DNA from: Glaciecola sp.
GTDB taxonomy: Bacteria; Pseudomonadota; Gammaproteobacteria; Enterobacterales; Alteromonadaceae
Length of the DNA: 64,000 nt
Assembly: GCA_029246415.1 (NCBI GenBank)
Contig: JAQWNF010000008.1
Coordinates: forward strand, 1 to 64,000
Direction: 5' to 3'
The position numbers were made by a program, and so were the translations under genes. Position 1 is the first letter of the stretch. Every line of letters begins with the position of its first letter. The notes beneath the pieces are model-generated. The model did no database searches, was not told the DNA's origin, and saw nothing but the letters and a program-made list of their open reading frames with translations. Below, piece after piece: positions 35,980 to 45,638 of this stretch.

Positions 35980-36963
35980 TTAACTAAGCTGTTTGAGCGC
36001 CTTTTTCAATGCTTTTTGCAGCTGTTTGTCATCATCAGCTTGAATACTTTTATAGAGTTGAGACGCATTAGCCTTATCACCCATGGCTTGCACAATATTA
36101 GCCTTTCTAAACGTCGCCCAATCGATACTAGGCATACCATTGCCAATCGTAGCATTAGCAATATAATTATCTAACGCCGCCAATCCCACTGGGTAAAAAT
36201 CTTCAGCTAAAATAGCTGTTTTTCCTATTTGATATTGCGCAGAAAAATACCGCTGTTGAAACTCTTCATTTTCAGCATCTAACGGCACCTGACTCAACAG
36301 CCCTATCGCTTGGCCGTATTCTTGATTATTTTGTTTAATCATACCCGCGTTAAACAAAAACCAAGGATCGTTACTGTGTTGGGCTAACCCTTCTTGTAAC
36401 AACCGATCTAACCCCGCTTTATCCTCTAACGCGGAATACACCATAATATTGGCTTTGAGTCCCTCTACGGGATCGAGTGCACTAATCGTTTGGGCAACCT
36501 GTTTAGCTTTGTCCTTATCTCCACCGGCAATGCTAGGCGCTTGAAGATAAAAGCTTAACAACCCTAATTGGTAAGCAATATTGCTCGGCTCTAAAACCAC
36601 CGCTTGCTCAAAACTATCAAGCGACTTACCCGCATAGCTCAACGCAGAAAAAATACTGTTTGCTGCTTGCTGCCCCATAATACTGCCACGCGTAAAATGC
36701 ATGCGTGGATCTTGGTTATCTTGCTTCCGCGCCAGCTCAATCCACTCTTCCGCTTCGTCTAAATCGAAGCCCATATACACCTGAGCAAGTTTGATTTTAG
36801 CTAATATTTCAGATTCTTGGGACTGATAAAACGCAATCGCTTGGGTCTTATTACCAGCGGCTAATGCGCTATCCCCTTTACTGATATCTGCATAAGCTTG
36901 TGAACTGAACAATAAACAAGAGGTTAGGATCGTGGCGCCGATTATAGTGCATTGGCGTAGCAT
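35980..36963 (-). CDS. Exported tetratricopeptide-repeat protein
   Basis: 327 residues from the ATG at 36963, which has AAGGA upstream (the frame is open to 36987). Signal peptide with the core TIIGATILTSCLLFSSQAYA, cut before DIS. The mature protein is built of helical pairs typical of TPR/Sel1 repeats (AGNKTQAIAFYQ, GFDLDEAEEWIELA, DSFEQAVVLEPSNIAYQLG, NQEYGQAIGLLSQ). Likely periplasmic scaffold. No specific partner is evident from neighbours. Confidence 0.8.
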   Translation of the reverse strand: MLRQCTIIGATILTSCLLFSSQAYADISKGDSALAAGNKTQAIAFYQSQESEILAKIKLAQVYMGFDLDEAEEWIELARKQDNQDPRMHFTRGSIMGQQAANSIFSALSYAGKSLDSFEQAVVLEPSNIAYQLGLLSFYLQAPSIAGGDKDKAKQVAQTISALDPVEGLKANIMVYSALEDKAGLDRLLQEGLAQHSNDPWFLFNAGMIKQNNQEYGQAIGLLSQVPLDAENEEFQQRYFSAQYQIGKTAILAEDFYPVGLAALDNYIANATIGNGMPSIDWATFRKANIVQAMGDKANASQLYKSIQADDDKQLQKALKKALKQLS

Positions 36964-37054
36964 AATGTTCCTTATCAACTCTGACATAAATGTAAGTAAA
37001 GTTCCTGCAAACAGTGCTGTCGATAATTTTCTTTAATTGCGTAATTTCACTTTA

Positions 37055-38623
37055 TTATTTACGTAATTTTACAAGGGTGTTTAATACATTATTGGCTAAT
37101 TTACCATACGGAGGCGCCAAGAATTTAATCGTAGAAAAACTCGCCTGCTTAAATACAGGGCGTAACTTTGAAAACGTTAAAAACCCTTCATAGCCATGAT
37201 AATGTCCCATCCCACTTGGCCCTATACCACCAAATGGCAAATCATGTTGCGCTACATGAAATAAGGCATCATTGATGGACACCCCACCTGACATCACATT
37301 TTCTATATAAAAATCAGCAAGGCGTGTGTCATTGGTAAATGGATAGAAGGCTAATGGACGATCTTTAGCTTGTACATACTCGACAATTTCTTGTTTGTCT
37401 TGATATGGCATGACTAACAACAAAGGTCCAAACGTTTCGCGATTGGCAATGGTCATCTCTTCGGTGACATCTAAAATCAATGTCAGCGGGAACTTACGTA
37501 AATCAGATTGCGGTTCTTGATTGTTGAGGTTGATCACTCGCGCACCTTTGGCTTTGGCATCTTCGACCGTTGCACTAATGCGGTTAAATGACACATCATC
37601 GATAATCGAGGTGTAATCAACTGAACCAATATCCGGTACGTGTTTTTTAGTCCACTCTGTTGCAGTAAGAATAAAATGCTCAAGTTGCGATTCATGTACG
37701 AACAAATAATCAACATTGGTACATATTTGCCCAGCATTGTATTGCTTAGCAAACATAATACGCTCTACGCCTTTTTCTAAATCATAATCAGGGCATAATA
37801 CTGCAGGTGATTTGCCACCTAGCTCTAGGGTAACTGGCGTTAAGTTTTTAGCAGCATTCGCCATGACTTTTCGCCCCGTAGCACCGGAGCCGGTAAACAT
37901 TAAATGATCAAATGGGACACTGGAAAACTGCTGACCGACCATCCCTGTTTCATCAAAGAATTGGAGTTTTTCTGGCGTAAAATATTTAGGGGTGAGTTCA
38001 ATGAGTAGTTTGCATAATGTCCGCGAGTTTTCTGACATTTTTACCATCGCGCGATTTCCCGCAGCAAATGCAGCAGCCAGCCCCATGAAAGAAAGGTTAA
38101 TCGGGAAGTTCCAAGGAATAATCAATCCAATTACACCAATAGGCTGTGGAATAACCTTATTTTTAGCGCCAAAAAACATCGTCATATCGACATGACGCTT
38201 TTGTACTTTCATCCATTTTTTGACTTTTTTACGTGAAGAAATAATATCGTCAACCGCCACTAATATTTCAGCTAACATAGATTCTTGACGTGAACGATTG
38301 CCATAATCAGCATTAATCGCAGCGACTATCGCCTCTGAATTATCCATTAACATGGCTTTTAAATTTGAAAGGTGTGTCTGACGCTCATCTAAAGATTCGT
38401 AAGGATGTTGATCGAAAGAGCGGCGCTGAAGCGTAAAGTGATCGTTTAAATGCGTGAAGATACTATCGGCATCTGCAGGATTGTAACCAAGTTCGCTGTG
38501 CTTAGGAGCATCAGTTGCAGGATTTTTTGCAGTTAAAGGCTCTTTCTCAGCTGAAGGCTCTTGCTCAGCTGAAGGCTCTGCAGTATTGCTATTGTCGTCG
38601 TTGATTAGTTCCTGCTCAAACAT
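37055..38623 (-). CDS. Coniferyl-aldehyde-dehydrogenase-type aldehyde dehydrogenase
   Basis: 522 residues from the ATG at 38623 (AGGA eight bases upstream; a GTG precedes it). NAD(P)-dependent ALDH of the CalB/fatty-aldehyde group: IGVIGLIIPWNFPINLSF, FTGSGATGRKVM, the catalytic Glu in LELGGKSP, the catalytic Cys in NAGQICTNVDY and ETFGPLLLVMPY. The C-terminal hydrophobic tail (FLAPPYGKLANNVLNTLVK) resembles membrane-associated fatty aldehyde dehydrogenases. The first 45 residues are an added low-complexity Glu/Pro-rich segment with an internal tandem repeat (PSAEQE/PSAEKE). Substrate is not certain: aromatic or medium/long-chain aldehydes. Confidence 0.88.
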   Translation of the reverse strand: MFEQELINDDNSNTAEPSAEQEPSAEKEPLTAKNPATDAPKHSELGYNPADADSIFTHLNDHFTLQRRSFDQHPYESLDERQTHLSNLKAMLMDNSEAIVAAINADYGNRSRQESMLAEILVAVDDIISSRKKVKKWMKVQKRHVDMTMFFGAKNKVIPQPIGVIGLIIPWNFPINLSFMGLAAAFAAGNRAMVKMSENSRTLCKLLIELTPKYFTPEKLQFFDETGMVGQQFSSVPFDHLMFTGSGATGRKVMANAAKNLTPVTLELGGKSPAVLCPDYDLEKGVERIMFAKQYNAGQICTNVDYLFVHESQLEHFILTATEWTKKHVPDIGSVDYTSIIDDVSFNRISATVEDAKAKGARVINLNNQEPQSDLRKFPLTLILDVTEEMTIANRETFGPLLLVMPYQDKQEIVEYVQAKDRPLAFYPFTNDTRLADFYIENVMSGGVSINDALFHVAQHDLPFGGIGPSGMGHYHGYEGFLTFSKLRPVFKQASFSTIKFLAPPYGKLANNVLNTLVKLRK

Positions 38624-38777
38624 CACTATTTCCTTAAATATAAATTATATTTATTTATACCTTAAAAGGAGTGCTTGGTTCAAACTAAACAACATTTATT
38701 TAACAAATAGTGAGCTATAACTGGTAGTTTACTTTGATGAGTAATGCGCTATGACAAATAACGCATTATAAATAAAG

Positions 38778-39134
<357 letters not shown>

Positions 39135-39188
39135 CGACGAACATTGTACGCTGTTAGTCACGCCTACGCTAGCTAATCATGCGAAGAT

Positions 39189-41963
39189 TTATTCAGCGGA
39201 TGCATTCGCCTTTGTCATATCGCCGGCTTTGATAATCGTAAAATCTTCAACTGACATATACTTCTTAATGACCTTATGGACTTGTTCAGCCGTTAGCGCT
39301 GTCATTCGTGCTTCATAATCACTGTACCATTGCATCGAACGTTCACGCAGAATGTTACGACGCAATAACGCAACTAACTCACCATCTTTAGCTCGGCTAA
39401 TTTTATTATCTTGCAACAAGCCTGACTTAGCACTGGTGATTTCTTCATCCGTAAAGCCGTCTTTGATAACTCTGGCTATTTCTTCTTTAAAGCCCACTTC
39501 CACTTTGGCTAAATTTTGTGGTGCGGTGATCGCATAAGCGCCAAACGTTGATTTATCATCCAATGGTAATTGCGTGATAAATGAACCTGCACCGTAACTC
39601 AGACCATCTTGTTGACGTAAACGGGTTGCCAAGCGACTATTTAAAAAGCCACCACCAATAATGTAATTGGCCAATTCCAGTGCTGCAGCATCTTCGTGTG
39701 AACCACCTACAGGTAACATTAACGCAGCTACAAATGTCGCATTTTCTTTATCTGGTGTATCAAACGTGATCGTTTGTGCAGTGACTCGTTGATAAGCATC
39801 AGCAATGCGAGCATAGCGAGTGTTGCTGTTCCATTTGCCAAATAATTGTTTAACTTGGCTCGCAACAGCATCAGCGTCAAAATCACCGACAATCCCGACA
39901 TGCAGGTTATCAGCACCATAATACGCTTTATGGAACGCATGCAAATCAGCAAGGGTTAATTGCTCAATATCAGCCAATAACTCAGTATATGTCGGTTGGT
40001 AATTGGGATGACCTTTGGCCACTGGATTTTGTACGCGACGATATTCATTAAATGCTAAGCGTTGTGGATCTTGTAGATTTTGTTCAACATCGACTTTTAA
40101 GGTACTTTTGTATTGAGTAAATTCTTGCTTATCAAAACTCGGCTGCTGCAACACCGCAGTGACTAATTTTAATACCGCTGGCAAATTCTCTTTGGTGGTA
40201 TTAATACCGACATAAGCGTATTCAGAACCACCCGATACAGATACTTGGGCTTTGAGTTTATCAAATTCATCTTGAATAGCCTGACGAGAAAGACCCGCCG
40301 CGCCACGCATTAACATATCACCCGTTGCTGAAGACACTAACGCTTTGCCGTTAAGGCTCTCAGCCGACCCATAACTCATCAACATGTTGACCACGACCGT
40401 TTCACCGCGCGTCTTCTTCGGTAACAACGCTAAGGTCGTGCCATTATCTAAACGTACTGTCTGAGTGCGTTTATCAATATTACTAAATGATGGATCAAAG
40501 ACTTCGCCTTGGGCAATCGCGGCGCGTCCTTCATAACCCTCAACCATCTCTTCGACTGAAGCAACTTGCGGTATAACGACTCGTTCAGGCTTATCGGTTG
40601 GGATAAACAATCCCAAGGTGCGGTTATTACGAACTAAATACTGTTCAGCAACACGTTGAACATCAGCCACAGTGACCGCTTCAATGCGATCTCGGTGTAA
40701 AAAATACAAGCGCCAATCACCCATTCCCAGCCATTCACTGAGTTGCAACGCAATACGTTCTGACGAGTTAAATGATAACTCGATGTTTTTTAGCAAGTTA
40801 CGTTTAATTCTATCGACTTCATCTTGGGTAATACCATTATCCACAATCTGTTCGATTTGTGACAGTAATGCTGTTTGTGTAGCCTTGATATCGTTGGCTT
40901 TATCCACTTCCGCAAAGTAAAACGCCAAACCGGGATCTTGCCACTGGAAATTAAACCCATACACACGACTGGCGAGTTTTTGTTCTACTAAGCTTTTGTG
41001 TAAACGACCACTAGGCGTATCTCCAAGAATATTTGTTAACACCTCTATCGCCGCGAAATCAGGATGTGAGCCTGCCGGAATATGATACCCTGCGGCAACT
41101 AACTGTGCATCCCCGACGCGTCTGATGGTCACACTGCGCTCACCTGCTTTAGCAGGATCCATTGTATATAAGGTCGGTAATACCCGCTCAGGCTTAGGAA
41201 TAGGGCCAAAATACTGCTGGATTTTTTTGAGCATCACCGCAGGTTCAAACTTGCCTGCAACAATCAAGGTCGCATTGTCAGGTTGGTAATATTTTTTATA
41301 AAAAGCCTGTAAACGGTCAATGGGTACATTTTCTAAATCAGCGCGTGAACCAATTGTCGATTTACCGTAGTTATGCCAATCATATGCAACACTCGCCATT
41401 TTTTGCAAAGTCACACGAAACGGGCTGTTTTCACCGCTTTCAAATTCGTTGCGCACCACGGTCATTTCACTATCTAAATCTTTTTTCGCAATAAACGAAT
41501 CCACCATGCGGCTCGATTCTAAAGACAATGCCCAATTAATATTGTCCTCTGTCGCGGCAAATGTTTCATAGTAATTTGTGCGGTCAGTCCAAGTTGTGCC
41601 ATTCGGACGCGCGCCGCGAGCACTGAGCTCTGCAGGAATATCAGGATGCTTTGGCGTGCCTTTAAACACCAAGTGCTCTAATAGGTGTGCCATACCCGTC
41701 TCGCCATAGTTTTCATGTTTGGAGCCAACGCGATACGTGACATTTACCGTCACCGTCTCTTTACTTTGGTCGGGAAATAACAAAACCTGTAACCCGTTAG
41801 CAAGTTGATACTCAGTGATCCCCTCGACGGCATTGACTGGCGCAAGAGACGCATGCGCAACCGTTGACGAGTCATTTGCAGCCAGCGCCACTGTTGACAC
41901 GGGGGTGAAACTGACCAACAGTCCGGTAAACACAACTTTGGTCAAAGAATTTAGTTTTATCAT
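39189..41963 (-). CDS. M16-family zinc metalloprotease (pitrilysin type), exported
   Basis: 924 residues with a signal peptide (cut after VALA-A, about residue 29). The inverted zinc motif HLLEH is at residues 93-97 (MAHLLEHLVFKGTP), with the distal glutamate in the EMTVVRNEFESGENSP segment. The N- and C-terminal halves are both M16 domains; the second lacks HxxEH, as usual. Periplasmic peptide degradation is the family role. AGGATAACC precedes the ATG. Confidence 0.92.
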   Translation of the reverse strand: MIKLNSLTKVVFTGLLVSFTPVSTVALAANDSSTVAHASLAPVNAVEGITEYQLANGLQVLLFPDQSKETVTVNVTYRVGSKHENYGETGMAHLLEHLVFKGTPKHPDIPAELSARGARPNGTTWTDRTNYYETFAATEDNINWALSLESSRMVDSFIAKKDLDSEMTVVRNEFESGENSPFRVTLQKMASVAYDWHNYGKSTIGSRADLENVPIDRLQAFYKKYYQPDNATLIVAGKFEPAVMLKKIQQYFGPIPKPERVLPTLYTMDPAKAGERSVTIRRVGDAQLVAAGYHIPAGSHPDFAAIEVLTNILGDTPSGRLHKSLVEQKLASRVYGFNFQWQDPGLAFYFAEVDKANDIKATQTALLSQIEQIVDNGITQDEVDRIKRNLLKNIELSFNSSERIALQLSEWLGMGDWRLYFLHRDRIEAVTVADVQRVAEQYLVRNNRTLGLFIPTDKPERVVIPQVASVEEMVEGYEGRAAIAQGEVFDPSFSNIDKRTQTVRLDNGTTLALLPKKTRGETVVVNMLMSYGSAESLNGKALVSSATGDMLMRGAAGLSRQAIQDEFDKLKAQVSVSGGSEYAYVGINTTKENLPAVLKLVTAVLQQPSFDKQEFTQYKSTLKVDVEQNLQDPQRLAFNEYRRVQNPVAKGHPNYQPTYTELLADIEQLTLADLHAFHKAYYGADNLHVGIVGDFDADAVASQVKQLFGKWNSNTRYARIADAYQRVTAQTITFDTPDKENATFVAALMLPVGGSHEDAAALELANYIIGGGFLNSRLATRLRQQDGLSYGAGSFITQLPLDDKSTFGAYAITAPQNLAKVEVGFKEEIARVIKDGFTDEEITSAKSGLLQDNKISRAKDGELVALLRRNILRERSMQWYSDYEARMTALTAEQVHKVIKKYMSVEDFTIIKAGDMTKANASAE

Positions 41964-42331
41964 TGGTTATCCTAATTAAAGAAACATGCATTGAGCAAAA
42001 TATACCTCAGTGTAAAATAATGTAAGGCCTTATAACCGCTCAAATTTGTTACATTTTGTATCTATTAAGCTGGTTACTCTTGCGGTATAGAACGAATTAA
42101 TGCACCGATTAAGATAAATTCGATATATTTTTCTTAAAATTCATAATTAATTCCCTTATTAGTTTATTTAGCTGCTTTTCGTACGAAGTCAGTGGTGCTA
42201 ACGTTTTCAAGGGTTTTCCACCTTATTCTTCACATTATTATTGATTAATTTGGACTCATTTTGAAAATGATGCTATTTACTTTGGTTTTTTCATGTACAA
42301 TGGATTTTCTGGATATAGAATAAAGTTCCTA
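41964..42331. other. Intergenic region between M16 protease and a small unknown gene
   Basis: AT-rich, 368 bases between divergent genes. Short poly-T and AT runs could hold promoters for both directions, but I find no convincing -35/-10 pair, hairpin or small gene. Confidence 0.4.
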
Positions 42332-42640
42332 ATGAAAGCATACGCTGATATTTCTGAATTAATAAATAATTTAGAAACAGAGATACAATCACTGAGTCAT
42401 ACGATTACGACCCTCAAAAAAGCACCTTCAAGTGTAAACGAGCAAATCATTCTCAAATATATCGATACCGCTAGTACAGGTAAAACGAAAGATTACGTTC
42501 GTTCTCTTGAAATAATGTCTGACCGCGGAACCTTGTTTTCCTCGGGTGATGTGACTAAGCTTATCAAAGAAGGGGCTGATGATATCTCTACTGATTTACT
42601 CGAGATTGCGAGAAAAGTAGTGAACATCAAAAAACGATAA
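42332..42640 (+). CDS. Small protein of unknown function
   Basis: 102 residues from the ATG at 42332 (MKAYADISELINNLE); the frame is open from an ATG at 42293, which also lacks a clear ribosome-binding site. The first 40 residues (ISELINNLETEIQSLSHTITTLKKAP) form heptads suitable for a coiled coil. The C-terminus is lysine-rich (VVNIKKR). No family recognised and no signal peptide. It precedes the cold-shock gene on the same strand by about 80 bases. Confidence 0.5.
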   Translation: MKAYADISELINNLETEIQSLSHTITTLKKAPSSVNEQIILKYIDTASTGKTKDYVRSLEIMSDRGTLFSSGDVTKLIKEGADDISTDLLEIARKVVNIKKR

Positions 42641-42722
42641 TCCAATTAAATTCAATGTCTGATTTGTAATGGTGATAACAAATCAGAATTTTTATTTTCA
42701 CCATAGTAAAAAAGAGAACATC

Positions 42723-42929
42723 ATGAGTAAAGGTACAGTTAAGTGGTTTAACGCAGATAAAGGTTTCGGTTTTATCACTCCAGAAGACGGCAGCAAAGAT
42801 TTATTTGTTCACCATTCTGAAATTCAATCTGGCGGCGGTTATGCAACATTAAACGACGGTCAAGAAGTTGAATTCGAAGTTGGCCAAGGCCAAAAAGGTC
42901 CATGTGCAAATAAAGTTGTTCCATTATAA
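42723..42929 (+). CDS. CspA-family cold-shock protein
   Basis: 68 residues, a single cold-shock domain. Both RNA-binding motifs are present: RNP1 as KGFGFITP and RNP2 as LFVHHSEI, with GTVKWFN at the start. It binds single-stranded nucleic acid and may act as an RNA chaperone. The frame continues upstream to 42669, but the ATG at 42723 gives the universal MSKGTVKWF start. It ends in a strong terminator. Confidence 0.95.
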   Translation: MSKGTVKWFNADKGFGFITPEDGSKDLFVHHSEIQSGGGYATLNDGQEVEFEVGQGQKGPCANKVVPL

Positions 42930-42983
42930 GCTTTATTAACTAAGCGTTAGCCTAACCGCTCTCGCAAATTTAGTTACGCACAT

Positions 42984-43022
42984 AAAAAAAGCAGCATGAG
43001 GAAACTCTCGCTGCTTTTTTTT
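42984..43022. terminator. Bidirectional terminator between csp and yeeN
   Basis: A-rich run, GCAGC...GAG-GAAA-CTC...GCTGC hairpin with a GAAA tetraloop and two central mismatches, then eight T. It serves the cold-shock gene and, from the other side, the convergent YeeN gene. Confidence 0.85.
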
Positions 43023-43084
43023 ATGCCTAAATTATGTTGAAAAGCGTGGCACTTGCGCACCACCCCACATAATTTATTTAGGTA

Positions 43085-43807
43085 TTACTCAGGTAATACC
43101 GCGTTGTGATAAACATTTTGCACATCATCACAATCTTCTAGCATATCCATAAACTTCTGGAACATTGGTAAGTCTTCTTCGCTGATCGGAGCTTCGACTT
43201 GCGGTAAGAAAGTAATTTCTTCAATTTCGATATCTAGCTCGGGAAAAGCTTCAGCTAACGCAGTTTTAACTTTGAAAAATTCAGTATTAGGCGCAATGAC
43301 TGTGATTTTCCCGCCACCACTTTCCACATCAGTCACATCGACATCTGCTTCCATTAATGTTTCTAAAATGAGATCTTCATCATCACCAGCAAAACCAAAC
43401 AAAGCGGCATGATCAAACATATGCGCTGCAGTACCTGGTGCACCAATTTTAGAATTCGTTTTGGTAAAACAGTTACGTACATCTGTAATCGTGCGGTTAG
43501 CATTATCGGTTAGACAATCAACAATCACCATGCAACTACCTGGACCAAATCCCTCATAACGCGCTGGAGAATAATCTTCACCCGCGCCACCTGTGGCTTT
43601 TTCGATTGCTTTATCAATAACATGCCCTGGCACTTGGTCTTTTTTGGCTTTTTCGATTAAGCGCTTAAGTGATAAGTTAGTGTCTGGGTCCGGACCGCCA
43701 CTTTTGGCTACCACATAAATTTCTTTACCGTATTTTGAATATACTTTGGTTTTTTGTCCTGCCGTTTTCGCCATCGCGTTTTTACGGACTTCAAATGCTC
43801 TTCCCAT
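43085..43807 (-). CDS. yeeN: YebC/PmpR-family protein, YeeN branch
   Basis: 240 residues from the ATG at 43807 (GAGA upstream; the frame extends a few codons further). Starts [16 protein letters not shown] with [31 protein letters not shown] and [19 protein letters not shown], the YeeN form of the YebC fold. YebC proteins have been described as DNA-binding regulators and as factors acting on stalled ribosomes. This branch is uncharacterised. Single gene, convergent with csp. Confidence 0.88.
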   Translation of the reverse strand: MGRAFEVRKNAMAKTAGQKTKVYSKYGKEIYVVAKSGGPDPDTNLSLKRLIEKAKKDQVPGHVIDKAIEKATGGAGEDYSPARYEGFGPGSCMVIVDCLTDNANRTITDVRNCFTKTNSKIGAPGTAAHMFDHAALFGFAGDDEDLILETLMEADVDVTDVESGGGKITVIAPNTEFFKVKTALAEAFPELDIEIEEITFLPQVEAPISEEDLPMFQKFMDMLEDCDDVQNVYHNAVLPE

Positions 43808-43870
43808 TAGAATTCTCTTTTTTATCAAATAAGTAATTAGGTTATTGTAACCGAAATTGATGTGCTCCGG

Positions 43871-44986
43871 CTACGGAATATGTTGTGAAGCTAAATAATC
43901 ATGCGACTGCATCTCTTGTAAACGCGACAAACAGCGCTTAAATTCAAAAGTTAAGCGGCCGTCGGTATACAACTCTTCGAGTGGCACTTCAGCTGACATA
44001 ATCAACTTCACATTGCGTTCATAAAATTCATCTACCATCGCAATGAAACGTCGGGCAATGTCATCCGTTGTCTGTCCCATTTGTTCTACATCGGCCACTA
44101 ACACGCTGTGATAGCAACGACTCAATTCCATATAATCGGTCTGTGAACGAGGGCCATCGCACAACGCTCTGAAGCTGATCATCAGCACGCCGTCGGCATC
44201 ACGCAAGCAAGGGATATGACGATTTTCAATTTCGATCGTAGTATTGTGTCGTCCCTCATCGGGTGCCAACTGCGTAAAATACGAATGCAAATTAGCTAAC
44301 GCATCCTCATCTAATGGATAATGATATATCTCTGCTTGTTTTAAAGTACGCAGGCGATAATCCACGCCACTATCAACATTGACGATGCGCGTATTTTGGT
44401 TGATTAGCTCAATAGCAGGCAAAAAACGCGCGCGTTGTAATCCATTGCGATATAACTCATCAGGAATGATGTTAGACGTCGCAACCAATACGATACCGTG
44501 TCCAAATAGCGCCTCCATCAGCGTACCCAAAATCATAGCATCAGTAATATCGGAAACAAAAAACTCATCAAAACAAATGACTCGCGTCTCTTCCGCTAAG
44601 CGTTGTGCAACGATTTTAAGAGGGTCAGATTGCCCACTTAGGGTCTTTAATTCGGTATGCACACGGTGCATAAAACGGTGAAAGTGAATGCGCATTTTTT
44701 GTTCAAAGGGCAAACAATCATAAAACGTATCAACTAAGTAAGTTTTTCCACGTCCAACCCCACCCCAAAAATATATCCCTTGGATCGAAGGCTTGGACAT
44801 CCCTTTGCCAAATTTAGAACGAATTTTTACCCGCCAAGTGAGTTTTTTAGATGGTTGGGTCAGTTCATCATATAATCGCTGTAGTTCACGCACTGCGTTT
44901 TCTTGAGCAAGATCATGGGCAAAGCCAGCTTGTTGTAAGTCAGCTTGATATTTTTCCCAAGGTGTCATGTTATTGGTTTGCGGCAC
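43871..44986 (-). CDS. zapE: Cell division ATPase ZapE (AFG1 family)
   Basis: 371 residues. Walker A GGVGRGKT at 75-82, Walker B VICFDEFFVSD, sensor VATSNIIPDELY and the C-terminal FEFKRCLSRLQEM. It is an AAA-type ATPase that destabilises FtsZ rings. The start is a GTG at 44986 with AGGA upstream; the ATG six codons in is possible. It is divergent from zapG, the same arrangement as in E. coli (zapE, zapG, degQ, degS). Confidence 0.93.
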   Translation of the reverse strand: MPQTNNMTPWEKYQADLQQAGFAHDLAQENAVRELQRLYDELTQPSKKLTWRVKIRSKFGKGMSKPSIQGIYFWGGVGRGKTYLVDTFYDCLPFEQKMRIHFHRFMHRVHTELKTLSGQSDPLKIVAQRLAEETRVICFDEFFVSDITDAMILGTLMEALFGHGIVLVATSNIIPDELYRNGLQRARFLPAIELINQNTRIVNVDSGVDYRLRTLKQAEIYHYPLDEDALANLHSYFTQLAPDEGRHNTTIEIENRHIPCLRDADGVLMISFRALCDGPRSQTDYMELSRCYHSVLVADVEQMGQTTDDIARRFIAMVDEFYERNVKLIMSAEVPLEELYTDGRLTFEFKRCLSRLQEMQSHDYLASQHIP

Positions 44987-45133
44987 CGCTTTTCCTACGT
45001 CTTGAATATTTATAAAACTGCCCTATATCTTACAATGTTTTTGCTTTATTATGAAATGATACTCATGTAGCAGAGATCTGTTGTAAGTTATTTGCTATTG
45101 TTAATTTATTGTTATTTTATTGGTTGTCATTAT

Positions 45134-45547
45134 ATGCAAGATATCATTATTTACGTTGCTCTTTTAATCGTTGGTTTAGTTATCGGTTTGGTTATCGCTA
45201 AAGCGTCGTTTGCGTCAGATAATCCTGCCCAACAACAATCTGCGAAAGCTGAGCAAGAACAAGTAATGCTTGCACAATTACGCAATCAACTTGCCGCAGC
45301 GCAAGAGTCAATTAAAGCAATTGATGCGCAGAGCGCGCAGTTACAATCACAAATTACCGAGTTTGATTACATTTTAACGTCATATGAAACACAAGACGAA
45401 CAGCCTAAAATCACCTTCTTCGGTGAACACGCTTCGCCTTACCTACGTATGCAAAATAAAGCGAAACGTGATAAGTCCAATGCAGAGTCGCAACCGCGTG
45501 ATTTTTCAAATTCCGGTTCGGGTTTATTTGACGGAAACAAAAAATAA
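45134..45547 (+). CDS. zapG: ZapG (YhcB, DUF1043) inner-membrane division protein
   Basis: 137 residues from the ATG at 45134; the frame upstream of it adds an unlikely extra leader. One N-terminal transmembrane helix (IIIYVALLIVGLVIGLVIA) is followed by a cytoplasmic coiled coil (EQEQVMLAQLRNQLAAAQE...) and a family-typical HASPYLRM-type segment (GEHASPYLRMQ), ending with SGLF. Takes part in cell envelope growth and division in enterics. Followed by degQ. Confidence 0.88.
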   Translation: MQDIIIYVALLIVGLVIGLVIAKASFASDNPAQQQSAKAEQEQVMLAQLRNQLAAAQESIKAIDAQSAQLQSQITEFDYILTSYETQDEQPKITFFGEHASPYLRMQNKAKRDKSNAESQPRDFSNSGSGLFDGNKK

Positions 45548-45638
45548 ACCAAATAACAGGGAACTAAAATTCCTCGCCCTGACTCTGTTTAGTTAAATAG
45601 CATTATTTAATTTTTGTTGAACAGGAGCGTTACCCTAT

